A stretch of 27,878 nt of DNA from CAZRVH01 sp964608325 (GTDB taxonomy: Bacteria > Patescibacteriota > Gracilibacteria > Peribacterales > Peribacteraceae), in NCBI GenBank assembly GCA_964608325.1, contig CAZSMX010000012.1, forward strand, positions 1 to 27,878. Direction: 5' to 3'. The notes below the pieces were generated by a model. The model was not told where the DNA came from. It worked only from the letters and a program-made list of their open reading frames with translations, and did no database searches. The stretch's first letter is position 1. Every line of letters starts with the position of its first letter. Positions 7,574 to 14,154 of this stretch are shown here, piece after piece. The translations under genes and the position numbers were made by a program.

Positions 7574-8134
7574 TTAGTCCCTGGCATCCGCTTTTTCCAT
7601 CAAGTCCAGCAGTTTCACCGTCGTGTTCCAGGTGCGGATGGTCATCGTCTTATAGAAGGGGGTCGACATGATCTTATTGAGCCGGCTCTTGGTGCGCTGC
7701 GCACTCAGTCGTTGCGAGTAGATCGCACCTTTCCCCGGCCACACGGTATCCACGTCCGGGTTGGGGCTGAACGCGGCCATCGCCTTCTTCGCCGTGCCTT
7801 CCATCAGGAAGATCACGTCGCTGTGGTACGTCGCCGGCTCCTCCCCGAATCCCTTCGGTTTGTTTTTCACGATCGCTTTCAATTGCGCATGGCTGAGCAC
7901 CGTCACCGTGATCACCGGCGATCCTTTCTTGAAGAGCGTTGGCAATTCTTTCTCGATCATTGCTTTGATCTGCGCGGGCGTCTTGTCCGACCGGACGAGC
8001 ACGTTGCCGCTCGCGATGTACGTCCGCACGTCTTCCAATCCCAGCTTCTCCAGAAAGGTTTTCAGCTTCGCCATCGGCAGGATGCTGTTCCCGCCGACGT
8101 TGATGCCGCGCAATAGGATGACGTAGGGTTTCAT
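7574..8134 (-). CDS. DUF1697 family protein
   Basis: A 186-aa protein that starts MKPYVILLRGINVGG, the hallmark N-terminus of DUF1697, followed by the LED-V-R-T-Y-I-ASGNV-L block and the C-terminal RTWNTTVKLLDL motif. The family is widespread and structurally studied but has no assigned reaction. An alternative start three codons upstream (8143) is possible. I prefer 8134 because most members begin MxxYVALLRGIN and because TATAGC lies 9 nt before it. Divergent from the VOC gene at 8158, with overlapping -10 elements. Confidence 0.88.
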   Translation of the reverse strand: MKPYVILLRGINVGGNSILPMAKLKTFLEKLGLEDVRTYIASGNVLVRSDKTPAQIKAMIEKELPTLFKKGSPVITVTVLSHAQLKAIVKNKPKGFGEEPATYHSDVIFLMEGTAKKAMAAFSPNPDVDTVWPGKGAIYSQRLSAQRTKSRLNKIMSTPFYKTMTIRTWNTTVKLLDLMEKADARD

Positions 8135-8143
8135 ATCGCCCAT

Positions 8144-8151
8144 GCTATACT
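8144..8151. promoter_or_regulatory. Shared divergent -10 region
   Basis: TATACT (8146-8151, plus strand) is 6 nt before the ATG at 8158. The same bases read on the minus strand give TATAGC, 9 nt before the ATG at 8134. The two promoters appear to use both strands of one TA-rich box in a 23-bp divergent gap. Confidence 0.5.
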
Positions 8152-8157
8152 CGCCGC

Positions 8158-8577
8158 ATGCCCACCCTCAACCCCTACATCAACTTCAACGGAAACGCCG
8201 AGGAAGCGTTCACCTTCTACAAGTCCGTCTTCGGCGGGGAGTTCGGCCCCATCGTCCGGTTCAAGGACCTGGGCATTCCCGGCATGGAGGCGGAAGCGGA
8301 GAAGATCATGCGCATCACGCTGCAGGTCGGCCCTACCGTGTTGATGGCCAACGACGTCCCGTCCGCCATGGGGCCCGTGAGCGAGAGCGAGAACAGGTCG
8401 AAGATCACCGTGTTCGCCGATAGCAAGGAAGAGGCGGAGAAGATTTTCAACGGACTATCCGCGGGCGGCAGCGTGGAGATGCCAATGGACCAGAGTCCGT
8501 GGGGTACCTTCGCCGCGATGTTCCGTGACAAGTACGGTATCGAATGGGTGGTCGAGTTCGATCCGCAGAGGGGATAA
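8158..8577 (+). CDS. VOC/PhnB-like (glyoxalase superfamily) protein
   Basis: A 139-aa protein of the PhnB-like VOC family: NPYINFNGNAEEAFTFYKSVFGGEF at the N-terminus, a central MRITLQVGPTVLMANDVP strand pair, and the terminal WGTFAAMFRDKYGIEWVVEF. The family forms dimers with a beta-alpha-beta-beta-beta fold and binds metals or small ligands; the substrate here is unknown. The start at 8158 is 6 nt after TATACT, with no Shine-Dalgarno site. A degraded copy of the last 20-odd codons occurs about 1.2 kb downstream (9751-9819). Confidence 0.85.
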   Translation: MPTLNPYINFNGNAEEAFTFYKSVFGGEFGPIVRFKDLGIPGMEAEAEKIMRITLQVGPTVLMANDVPSAMGPVSESENRSKITVFADSKEEAEKIFNGLSAGGSVEMPMDQSPWGTFAAMFRDKYGIEWVVEFDPQRG

Positions 8578-8660
8578 GCGTGTTTCCGTCCTCATGAAAT
8601 CATTCCTTTCGCCTTTTTGCCGGTGTTTGGGATATTTACAAACGGGAAATTGGCGTCACA

Positions 8661-9689
8661 ATGGGTGACTTTATGGAGTACGCAAAGCAATTGCCGCCTT
8701 TCAACCCCGACGTGCACCTCACGGGTGCGGACCTGCGCCGTCTCGAAAAAGAGCACGGGTATGAAGCCATGTCGCAGCCCGACACAGACAGCGCGGGAAA
8801 AATCCAGAAGGCGTCGTACGAAGTGGGGATGATGACGGAGGCGTGTTTGCGTTTCAAGCAGCAAAGCATCGATCATCCGCCCTACGGCCTGTCGGCTCCC
8901 CTGGAAAATCCTTTGGAACTCGCGCTCATCTCTCCGGCGAAGGTCGAGGGTTCGTTCATGACCGAGGAAGAAACGGCCATGGCCCTGGAATGCCTCCCGC
9001 TGAAGGGCGTACAGGCGCTGTCGGATCTCAAGCTCCAGCTGATCCTAAACCAGCTCGTGGTGGAAGCGTTTCCCACGCCCGCGTTCGCACAGGTGCTGCC
9101 CGCGGCACGCACGTACGCGCAGACCGTGACCGGCGGGCAGATAGACAGTTGGAAGCTCATCATGCAGTCCGCGGCTTCGAACGCGAAGCGCAGCGAGTTC
9201 ATCGTTCTGAAGCACATCGTCATCCAGTGGATGAAGCAGGTCGGGCGCCTGCCCACGCGCGAGGAATTCACGGAAGTCGTCTCGCACAGCGAACCGCTTC
9301 TGGAAACGCTGGCGACCACTCATCAGGAAGTCTTCCGCGTTCTCAACGCCCCGCTGATCCTGGACGAACGGCGCCAGCAGTTCCATCGCCTCGTGAACAA
9401 GGATGGCAAAGGGCAACTGGCGATCGACAAGAGCATCCTGGATCTTCCGCTGAAGTTCAACGTTAGCCAGCCCAAGGTGCGCACCATGTGCGCGGCATTG
9501 CTAGCAAAGGACGCCGACGGCGTCAGCCTGCTGGAGCACAGCTACCGCGAGGATGCGGCGATGGTGACGGAAATGCTCTTCGACGGCGATACCCCCCGCG
9601 CGGAACGTTTTGAGTCCATCCCGAACGAACGCCTGCCGCAGCAGTCCGTCCATATGTATCTCAGGCTGAGGAAACAGGAAACGCAGTGA
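8661..9689 (+). CDS. Hypothetical protein, 342 aa
   Basis: Not recognised. A soluble, mostly helical protein without signal peptide or TM segments. The N-terminus (HLTGADLRRLEKEHGYEAM) and the middle (QSAASNAKRSEFIVLKHIVIQWMKQ) look like alpha-helical repeats. Codon and base use match the GC-rich surroundings, so it is likely native. The start at 8661 is tentative: an in-frame ATG at 8673 is equally possible, and neither has a Shine-Dalgarno site or a clear -10 box at the usual distance. It lies between the VOC gene and a decayed VOC fragment. Confidence 0.75.
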   Translation: MGDFMEYAKQLPPFNPDVHLTGADLRRLEKEHGYEAMSQPDTDSAGKIQKASYEVGMMTEACLRFKQQSIDHPPYGLSAPLENPLELALISPAKVEGSFMTEEETAMALECLPLKGVQALSDLKLQLILNQLVVEAFPTPAFAQVLPAARTYAQTVTGGQIDSWKLIMQSAASNAKRSEFIVLKHIVIQWMKQVGRLPTREEFTEVVSHSEPLLETLATTHQEVFRVLNAPLILDERRQQFHRLVNKDGKGQLAIDKSILDLPLKFNVSQPKVRTMCAALLAKDADGVSLLEHSYREDAAMVTEMLFDGDTPRAERFESIPNERLPQQSVHMYLRLRKQETQ

Positions 9690-9699
9690 GCGGATTTAC

Positions 9700-9819
9700 G
9701 ATAATGCCGCCAACCGCGCGGTCTTACCGTATGTCATGCGCAGCAGCACGTATGGCGCGATGTTCCGCGACAAGTACGGCATCGAGTGGGCGGTCGAGTT
9801 CGATCCGAAGAGGGCTTAA
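9700..9819 (+). pseudogene. Remnant of a VOC/PhnB-like gene (3' end only)
   Basis: In the frame ending TAA at 9817-9819, the segment 9751-9816 reads YGAMFRDKYGIEWAVEFDP followed by KRA. This is nearly the same as the last 20-odd residues of the VOC gene at 8158-8577, and the DNA differs at only about seven of 63 aligned bases. The frame is open upstream to about 9682, but that part does not resemble PhnB and no start codon context is seen. It is a fragment of a duplicated copy, probably left by recombination. Confidence 0.7.
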
Positions 9820-9859
9820 AGGGTCATTCCGAGAATGGAGCCAATCACAAGGTTTTTTG

Positions 9860-10426
9860 TTATCGCGTAAAATTATAGATGAGTGTGATTATTATTGAGA
9901 CAATTACTAGGAATACGAAAAACGAAACAATGATACGGATTGCTCGATAGAGCACATCCAATAATTTCCTGAAGAACCCGATTCGCTTTTCCTGATTGAA
10001 TGTCGGCGTCACGAATTTCATCTGTGCTGAAATTTCTTCATGCCCCATAGTCTCGATATTCATGAGGGCAGCCTCTCTTTTTCCTAGTTCATCAATTTTC
10101 AAGGTAGTAATAACAATTCCTTTTCGAACATCGTCCCTAAGCATGCATCCACCCAATTCGCGGATAACTCTAACAGGCAAAACATTTTCTGCACCAAAAC
10201 CAAAAGCCCATCGTTTGCATTGAACGTAAATTTTTTCACCACTTTTTCTCATGGTTATATCTATTCCCCCGTCTGCCTGCCTTTCACCATGTTTCTGTGT
10301 GACAGCTACGCTTTCATATCCTGAGTTATCGAAGAAAAACTTACAGAACCATTCGAAATCTTTGGGTGATAGCAATTCGATATCAGCCATTGATTGAAGT
10401 TGCCTGAAGTTGTCCTGCGTAAACAT
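9860..10426 (-). CDS. Mrr-like restriction endonuclease domain protein with C-terminal membrane anchor
   Basis: A 188-aa protein. Residues about 18-125 form an Mrr/Mrr_cat-type PD-(D/E)xK nuclease fold: LSPKDFEWFCKFFF (first helix with Glu), then GGIDI and QCKR, the D...QxK catalytic arrangement, then VIRELGGCMLRDDVRKGIVITT. Residues about 160-185 are one strongly hydrophobic TM helix, so the nuclease is predicted to be tethered to the inner membrane. Mrr-like enzymes cut modified or foreign DNA. It lies downstream of the SIR2 gene on the same strand and shares its lower GC, suggesting an acquired defence patch. Start: TAAACT 6 nt before the ATG. An alternative start is Met13. Confidence 0.8.
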   Translation of the reverse strand: MFTQDNFRQLQSMADIELLSPKDFEWFCKFFFDNSGYESVAVTQKHGERQADGGIDITMRKSGEKIYVQCKRWAFGFGAENVLPVRVIRELGGCMLRDDVRKGIVITTLKIDELGKREAALMNIETMGHEEISAQMKFVTPTFNQEKRIGFFRKLLDVLYRAIRIIVSFFVFLVIVSIIITLIYNFTR

Positions 10427-10430
10427 AAAA

Positions 10431-10502
10431 TTAGTTTAGGCAATCGACGCCGACGATGAAGAAGGAGAGGGGGCCGGTGATGATCCAGTAGGTGAGTTTC
10501 AT
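10431..10502 (-). pseudogene. Remnant of a DoxX-like membrane gene (5' end only)
   Basis: A 23-codon frame starting MKLTYWIITGPLSFFIVGV and stopping at 10433-10431. The start resembles the first helix of DoxX-like proteins. It is a GC-rich island between two AT-rich genes and ends just before the start of the Mrr-like gene, whose -10 box overlaps its last codons. It looks like the 5' stub of a resident gene whose body was replaced, but a genuine tiny membrane peptide cannot be excluded. Confidence 0.4.
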
Positions 10503-10521
10503 GAGTAGAAATAGATGAATA

Positions 10522-11877
10522 TCAGAAATAAGGTGGATGGTGATATACCGTATCAGGTGCTGTAATTTTGTTTACCCATTGAACTGCAAATTTATAAGAA
10601 GATTTATGCATTTTTTGAGCTTTTTTTCGTAATCTTAAATACTCAGATTCAGTAAAGATTCGTTTTTTATATCCATGCAGATAGTACATAGGAAAATGGC
10701 CAATCATTTGAGTTCCAAATTGCATGCACATTAAGCCCACAATATACCCTTCGCAGTAAGCTACATCAGTGTATGAATTCTCTCTTTTATGTTTTTTAAT
10801 TCCAGCAACATAAGAGTGAATTAAATGTGCCAAATGAGGAAGGTGAGAATATTCGCCCGTTTTTCTTTTTACTAAGATTCTCTCAAATGCATGAGTAATG
10901 CCGTCTTGATACGAAGCTAAGTAAATTGATTCGGGATTCTTTTTAAAGTTATATTTTCCTTTTCCAAGTTTTGCGTGCTCTATTTGTATTTTTTCTAAAT
11001 TGTACTTAATGACATGATAATTATCATCGTTTGTTAAAAATTTTTCATCAGTGTAATGCTCTCTTATCTTGGATAAGAAATAAGTTGCATCCGTATCGAT
11101 TCCAACAGCATTAAATTTTTTAAGTTTTTCTTTTTCTTTAGTATTAGGTGAAACAATAAAAATCTTCGGCATAACTTTTCCAATTAGCTTCGATAGAGTT
11201 TCATAAATTTTATTAAAATCTTCGTCTTGAAATGAGTAACCTACAAAAACCATAGTTTTTGTAGCAAGCGATAACTTTAAATTAGCTCCGATTAGCCCAT
11301 CTCTTAAATGTCTATACTTTTTATTATATTCACTTTTTGTAGCAACGATCGAACCATAATTATTAATAGAGCCATGTAATTTAAAAACTTTCCTATCCGG
11401 CAAATCCCAGAATGCGAAATCAGAATCACTTACAAATGGAATTGCACCACATTCTCGTTCAAAATAATCATCCCAATTAGTAGTGATTATTTCTTTGATA
11501 AAAAATAACGTAGATAACTCTTTATGAAATCTAGTTGCATTTCTATACAGCTCAGGAAACGAATCTATATAGTCGAATCTTTGTTTTATTTTTTGTACAA
11601 GAGCCTTTTTGCCCATAGTTTCTTCATACTTACTCATAATTTCTGAGAAGCTATGATCAGAATTTAAAGGAAGCTCAAGATCATCTTTTGTTTCTTGGTA
11701 AAAAGTTAAAGGAAGTACAGCCTTATTCTCTGTAGAAATTCCTGCGCCTGCAAAAATCACTAAGTTTTTGCTTTCTATTGATGCATAGATTTCACTAGGC
11801 ATTTCAAAATCCTTTTTGTTTTTACATATATAACAATCTGCATGCTGTCCTTTATGAGCTTCAGATTCTTTTTTCAT
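10522..11877 (-). CDS. SIR2-family (SIR2_2-like) protein, probable NAD-consuming defence effector
   Basis: A 451-aa protein. The SIR2 core (about 36-260) contains NLVIFAGAGIS (GAGIS 44-48, NAD binding), TTNWD (132-136), KLHGS with His168 at the catalytic-histidine position, and VGYSFQDED (212-220). A Cys pair (C15, C18) precedes it and a helical C-terminal domain of about 170 residues, not recognised, follows. Prokaryotic SIR2 proteins of this kind deplete NAD in anti-phage systems such as Thoeris ThsA and DSR. The gene is markedly AT-rich, suggesting transfer. The frame is open to a TTG at 11898, but ATG 11877 is preferred because it overlaps the stop of the upstream small gene (ATGA). Defence is an inference. 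Confidence 0.85.
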   Translation of the reverse strand: MKKESEAHKGQHADCYICKNKKDFEMPSEIYASIESKNLVIFAGAGISTENKAVLPLTFYQETKDDLELPLNSDHSFSEIMSKYEETMGKKALVQKIKQRFDYIDSFPELYRNATRFHKELSTLFFIKEIITTNWDDYFERECGAIPFVSDSDFAFWDLPDRKVFKLHGSINNYGSIVATKSEYNKKYRHLRDGLIGANLKLSLATKTMVFVGYSFQDEDFNKIYETLSKLIGKVMPKIFIVSPNTKEKEKLKKFNAVGIDTDATYFLSKIREHYTDEKFLTNDDNYHVIKYNLEKIQIEHAKLGKGKYNFKKNPESIYLASYQDGITHAFERILVKRKTGEYSHLPHLAHLIHSYVAGIKKHKRENSYTDVAYCEGYIVGLMCMQFGTQMIGHFPMYYLHGYKKRIFTESEYLRLRKKAQKMHKSSYKFAVQWVNKITAPDTVYHHPPYF

Positions 11878-12050
11878 AATGAGAAATAAATAGAACAAGC
11901 ATAAAGCAGTGCGAAGATGCCAAGGATCACTAGAAGTTGGCCATTAACTAAATCGCCTTTGCCTTTCCATTTTTCTATACCCTGTTCAATACCCATCAAT
12001 CCAAAAAATAGAGCTGCAGTTGCTACCAAGTAGAAAAATACTTCTATCAT
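11874..12050 (-). CDS. Small two-helix membrane protein coupled to SIR2
   Basis: A 58-aa frame starting MIEVFFYLVATAALFFGLMG (TM1 about 3-20), a basic loop around EKWKGKGDL (26-34), and TM2 about 38-57 (LLVILGIFALLYACSIYF). Its stop overlaps the SIR2 start as ATGA, implying translational coupling. GATAAT (12063-12058) lies 7 nt before the ATG, the same leaderless layout as its neighbours. Base composition matches SIR2. Family not recognised. A two-helix hairpin encoded first in a coupled pair could be a membrane effector, an anchor for SIR2, or an inhibitor of it. The reading frame is solid; the function is unknown. Confidence 0.75.
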   Translation of the reverse strand: MIEVFFYLVATAALFFGLMGIEQGIEKWKGKGDLVNGQLLVILGIFALLYACSIYFSL

Positions 12051-12057
12051 GTAAACA

Positions 12058-12063
12058 ATTATC
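12058..12063 (-). promoter_or_regulatory. -10 box of the small-TM/SIR2 operon
   Basis: GATAAT, five of six matches to TATAAT, 7 nt before the ATG at 12050. The -35 is not clear. The PadR promoter diverges 40 bp away. Confidence 0.45.
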
Positions 12064-12099
12064 CTCTTTTTCTTGCTTAATTCTAGTTAGTGATTTTTC

Positions 12100-12128
12100 T
12101 TGCACTATATCCGTAACGGATATATAGT
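12100..12128 (+). promoter_or_regulatory. Promoter of the padR-type operon
   Basis: TTGCAC (12100-12105), a 17-nt spacer, TATAGT (12123-12128), then 6 nt to the ATG at 12135. The start codon would be at or next to +1. No Shine-Dalgarno site is present. Confidence 0.7.
12107..12123. promoter_or_regulatory. Palindromic operator, probably for PadR
   Basis: ATATCCGT-A-ACGGATAT, a perfect 8-bp inverted repeat with a 1-bp centre, fills the spacer between the -35 and -10 boxes. Occupancy would block polymerase. The adjacent regulator gene makes autorepression the natural reading. Confidence 0.65.
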
Positions 12129-12134
12129 CGGGCC

Positions 12135-12488
12135 ATGACCAAGCTCGACCACACCCCGCTCACTCCCGCCGTTCTCCACATCCTGCTCGCGCTCTCCCAC
12201 AAGGAAATGCACGGCTACGGCATCATGAAGCAGGTGCAGGAGGATTCGCAGGGGAAGGTGAAGATGGGTCCCGGCACGCTGTACGGTTCCATCGGCCGCA
12301 TGATCGACGCCGGTTTGCTGCGCGAGAGCGAGAAGAAAGTGGACCCGGACATGGACGACGAACGCCGCGTGTACTACGCCCTCACGGCGCTGGGCCAGAA
12401 GGCGCTGTCCGCGGAGCTCGCCCGCTACGACGACGTCGTGTCGCTCGCAAAAGCTAAATCGATCCTTATGTTCGGGTATGCGTTCTGA
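12135..12488 (+). CDS. PadR-family transcriptional regulator
   Basis: A 117-aa winged-helix protein: LTPAVLHILLALSHKEMHGYGIMKQV (recognition-fold N-terminus), MGPGTLYGSIGRMIDAGLL (the diagnostic G-T-LY-x-L/I-x-R-x-x-x-x-G-L-L motif) and DDERRVYYALTALGQKAL (wing). PadR repressors usually control a neighbouring membrane or efflux gene and themselves. Here the stop overlaps the start of a membrane protein gene by 11 nt, forming a PadR-partner pair, and a palindrome fills the promoter. The ligand is unknown. Confidence 0.92.
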   Translation: MTKLDHTPLTPAVLHILLALSHKEMHGYGIMKQVQEDSQGKVKMGPGTLYGSIGRMIDAGLLRESEKKVDPDMDDERRVYYALTALGQKALSAELARYDDVVSLAKAKSILMFGYAF

Positions 12489-13239
12489 TGTCGTTCCAAG
12501 TTGGTATCGGAAAACGTACGGGGTGCTCCTACAGCTGTACCCGCGTGGATATCGGCAGCGGTTCGGGGAGGGGATGATGCAGACATTCGGGGATATGTGT
12601 CGGGAAAAGGTAGGGGAGGGGCGGCCCGTTCTTCCATTCGCACTCTGGACCTTCGCGGAGACCTCCGCCGGAATCCTGCATGAACACGTTTCATCTCTTT
12701 CCTTTCTCTTCATGTCCAAGACTTTCCTTCGTCCGCTTCTCATCACGCTCGGCATCCTCGTGCTTCCCGCCATCGGCGAACTCACCGTCGAAAGCTGGGA
12801 CTGGGGAGTGGGCGGCTTCCTCTTCATGGGGGCGCTGTTGTTCGTCACGTTCCTCACCATCGAACTCATCGCGAAGCATTCCGCGAGCAGGTTCTACAAG
12901 GCAGGCGTGGCCATCGCCACCGTCACCACGTTCTTCATCATCTGGGTGAACCTTGCCGTCGGCATCATCGGGGACGGGAACAACACGTCGGCGATGTACT
13001 TCCTCGTCGTGCCGGTCGGGTTCATCGGACTCGCGTTGTCCCGCCTGAAGCCGCTCGGACTTTCCATCACCGCATTCTGCATGGCCGCCATCATGCTACT
13101 GGTTCCCACGGTCGCGTGGCTCACGGGCAACCAGGATCTCGCGCAGGAGCCGCAGGTCCTGAAAGTCTTCGTCCTCAGCGCCGGCTTCGCCTTCTGGTAC
13201 GCGGTGGCAGGCGTCCTTTTCCGCGTCAGGGCCAAATAA
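12478..13239 (+). CDS. PadR-associated membrane protein
   Basis: A 253-aa protein with a cytoplasmic N-terminus of about 70 residues containing LLQLYPRGYRQRFGEGMMQTF, the motif seen in membrane proteins paired with PadR regulators (L-Y-P-R-x-Y/F-R-x-x-F/Y-G-x-x-M-x-x-x-F), then about six TM helices between residues 80 and 250. It overlaps the regulator gene by 11 nt, so the two are co-expressed. The role is not defined; such proteins are thought to act in envelope stress or export. Ends TAA at 13239, five nt before a 17-bp dyad. Confidence 0.8.
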   Translation: MRSDVVPSWYRKTYGVLLQLYPRGYRQRFGEGMMQTFGDMCREKVGEGRPVLPFALWTFAETSAGILHEHVSSLSFLFMSKTFLRPLLITLGILVLPAIGELTVESWDWGVGGFLFMGALLFVTFLTIELIAKHSASRFYKAGVAIATVTTFFIIWVNLAVGIIGDGNNTSAMYFLVVPVGFIGLALSRLKPLGLSITAFCMAAIMLLVPTVAWLTGNQDLAQEPQVLKVFVLSAGFAFWYAVAGVLFRVRAK

Positions 13240-13244
13240 AGTAC

Positions 13245-13261
13245 GAATACATTATTTGTTC
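13245..13261. repeat. 17-bp GAAC-type dyad, copy 2
   Basis: GAATACATTATTTGTTC, identical to the copy at 7139-7155. It lies 20 nt upstream of the TACACT box of the DUF817 gene. Confidence 0.6.
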
Positions 13262-13281
13262 ATAGTAGGGGATCTTCGGAT

Positions 13282-13287
13282 TACACT
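13282..13287 (+). promoter_or_regulatory. -10 box of the DUF817 gene
   Basis: TACACT, 6 nt before the ATG at 13294; four of six consensus matches. TTGTTC at 13257-13262, within the dyad, could be a -35 at 19-nt spacing. Confidence 0.4.
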
Positions 13288-13293
13288 TCTCCC

Positions 13294-14124
13294 ATGCAGA
13301 CCGCTGTTTCCCACTGGCTGGAACGTACGTTGAAACCGGAGCCGACCCATTCGCGCGTGCGCCGTTTTTTCCAGGAGCTGCTGGTCTTCGGGATGAAGAA
13401 CGCACTGTCGTGTTTGTTCCCGGTGTACATCTTCGCGGTGCTGCTCTTCACGAAGCACGTCGGCATCGAAGGTCTGCCCCGCTACGATTTCCTGCTGCTC
13501 TTGTGCCTGGGCATGCAGGCGTTCCTGTATCTCAGCGGAATGGAAACGAAGGACGAGTTGAAAACGATCTGCCTCTTCCACCTGCTCGGCATCGTGATGG
13601 AAATCTACAAGGTGAACCACGGCCAGTGGTCGTACCCGGCGTTCGCGTATTCCAAAGTGATGGGCGTGCCGCTCTTCAGCGGATTCATGTACGCGTCGGT
13701 CGCGAGCTTCCTCACGCAGGGGTGGCGCTACTTCCGCATCGAACTCCCGGGCTGGCCGCCGCGCGTGCGGACGGGGCTCATCGGCGCGGCGATCTACCTG
13801 AACTTCTTCACGAACGTGTACGTTCCCGATATCCGGTGGATCATCATCCCTTCACTCTTCGTCGTCTTTTGGAAAGCGCACGTCGTCTTCCACACGACGC
13901 GCAGACGATCGATGCCCGTTGTCCTCGCCTTCTTCCTCATCTGCCTGTTCATCTGGATCGCGGAGAATATCGCGACGTGGTTGGGTGCCTGGCAGTACGG
14001 CCACCAGGCGGACGCGTGGAAAGCCGTGCACATCGGCATTATCGGGTCATGGTTCCTGCTCGTCATCGTCAGCTTCATCCTCGTGGCGGAGCTGAAGAGG
14101 ATCAAAGAAAAACCGAACACATAA
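13294..14124 (+). CDS. DUF817 family membrane protein
   Basis: A 276-aa polytopic protein with about eight TM helices. Recognisable DUF817 blocks: FGMKNALSCLFP, RYDFLLLLCLGMQAFL, ETKDELKTICLFHLLGIVME, GVPLFSGFMYASVASF, YLNFFTNVYVPDIRW, FLICLFIWIAENIATW and GSWFLLVIVSFILV. Function is unknown in the family. It opens a run of membrane genes of unknown role. The start at 13294 follows TACACT by 6 nt and lacks a Shine-Dalgarno site. Its stop codon lies inside the palindrome at 14115-14131. Confidence 0.92.
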   Translation: MQTAVSHWLERTLKPEPTHSRVRRFFQELLVFGMKNALSCLFPVYIFAVLLFTKHVGIEGLPRYDFLLLLCLGMQAFLYLSGMETKDELKTICLFHLLGIVMEIYKVNHGQWSYPAFAYSKVMGVPLFSGFMYASVASFLTQGWRYFRIELPGWPPRVRTGLIGAAIYLNFFTNVYVPDIRWIIIPSLFVVFWKAHVVFHTTRRRSMPVVLAFFLICLFIWIAENIATWLGAWQYGHQADAWKAVHIGIIGSWFLLVIVSFILVAELKRIKEKPNT

Positions 14125-14131
14125 TGTGTTC
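14115..14131. repeat. 17-bp GAAC-type dyad, copy 3 (perfect palindrome)
   Basis: GAACACAT-A-ATGTGTTC: 8-bp perfect arms around one base. It ends 11 nt before the TAGAAT of the acetyltransferase gene at 14155, so it covers the expected -35 position, and it contains the stop codon of the DUF817 gene. Confidence 0.7.
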
Positions 14132-14142
14132 AATAATGCGTG

Positions 14143-14148
14143 TAGAAT
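14143..14148 (+). promoter_or_regulatory. -10 box of GNAT gene 1
   Basis: TAGAAT, 6 nt before the ATG at 14155; the dyad at 14115-14131 occupies the -35 region. Confidence 0.55.
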
Positions 14149-14154
14149 GAAGCC

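Noticed and set aside
11878..11898. TTG start for the SIR2 gene seven codons upstream
   Set aside because: It lies inside the coupled small membrane gene; the ATG at 11877 with the ATGA overlap is more plausible.
14115..14131. LexA/SOS box reading of the GAAC...GTTC palindrome
   Set aside because: Known Gram-positive LexA boxes have GAAC-N4-GTTC; here the halves are 9 nt apart.
14115..14131. Terminator of the DUF817 gene
   Set aside because: The palindrome has a 1-nt centre that cannot form a hairpin loop without losing pairs, and no T-run follows.
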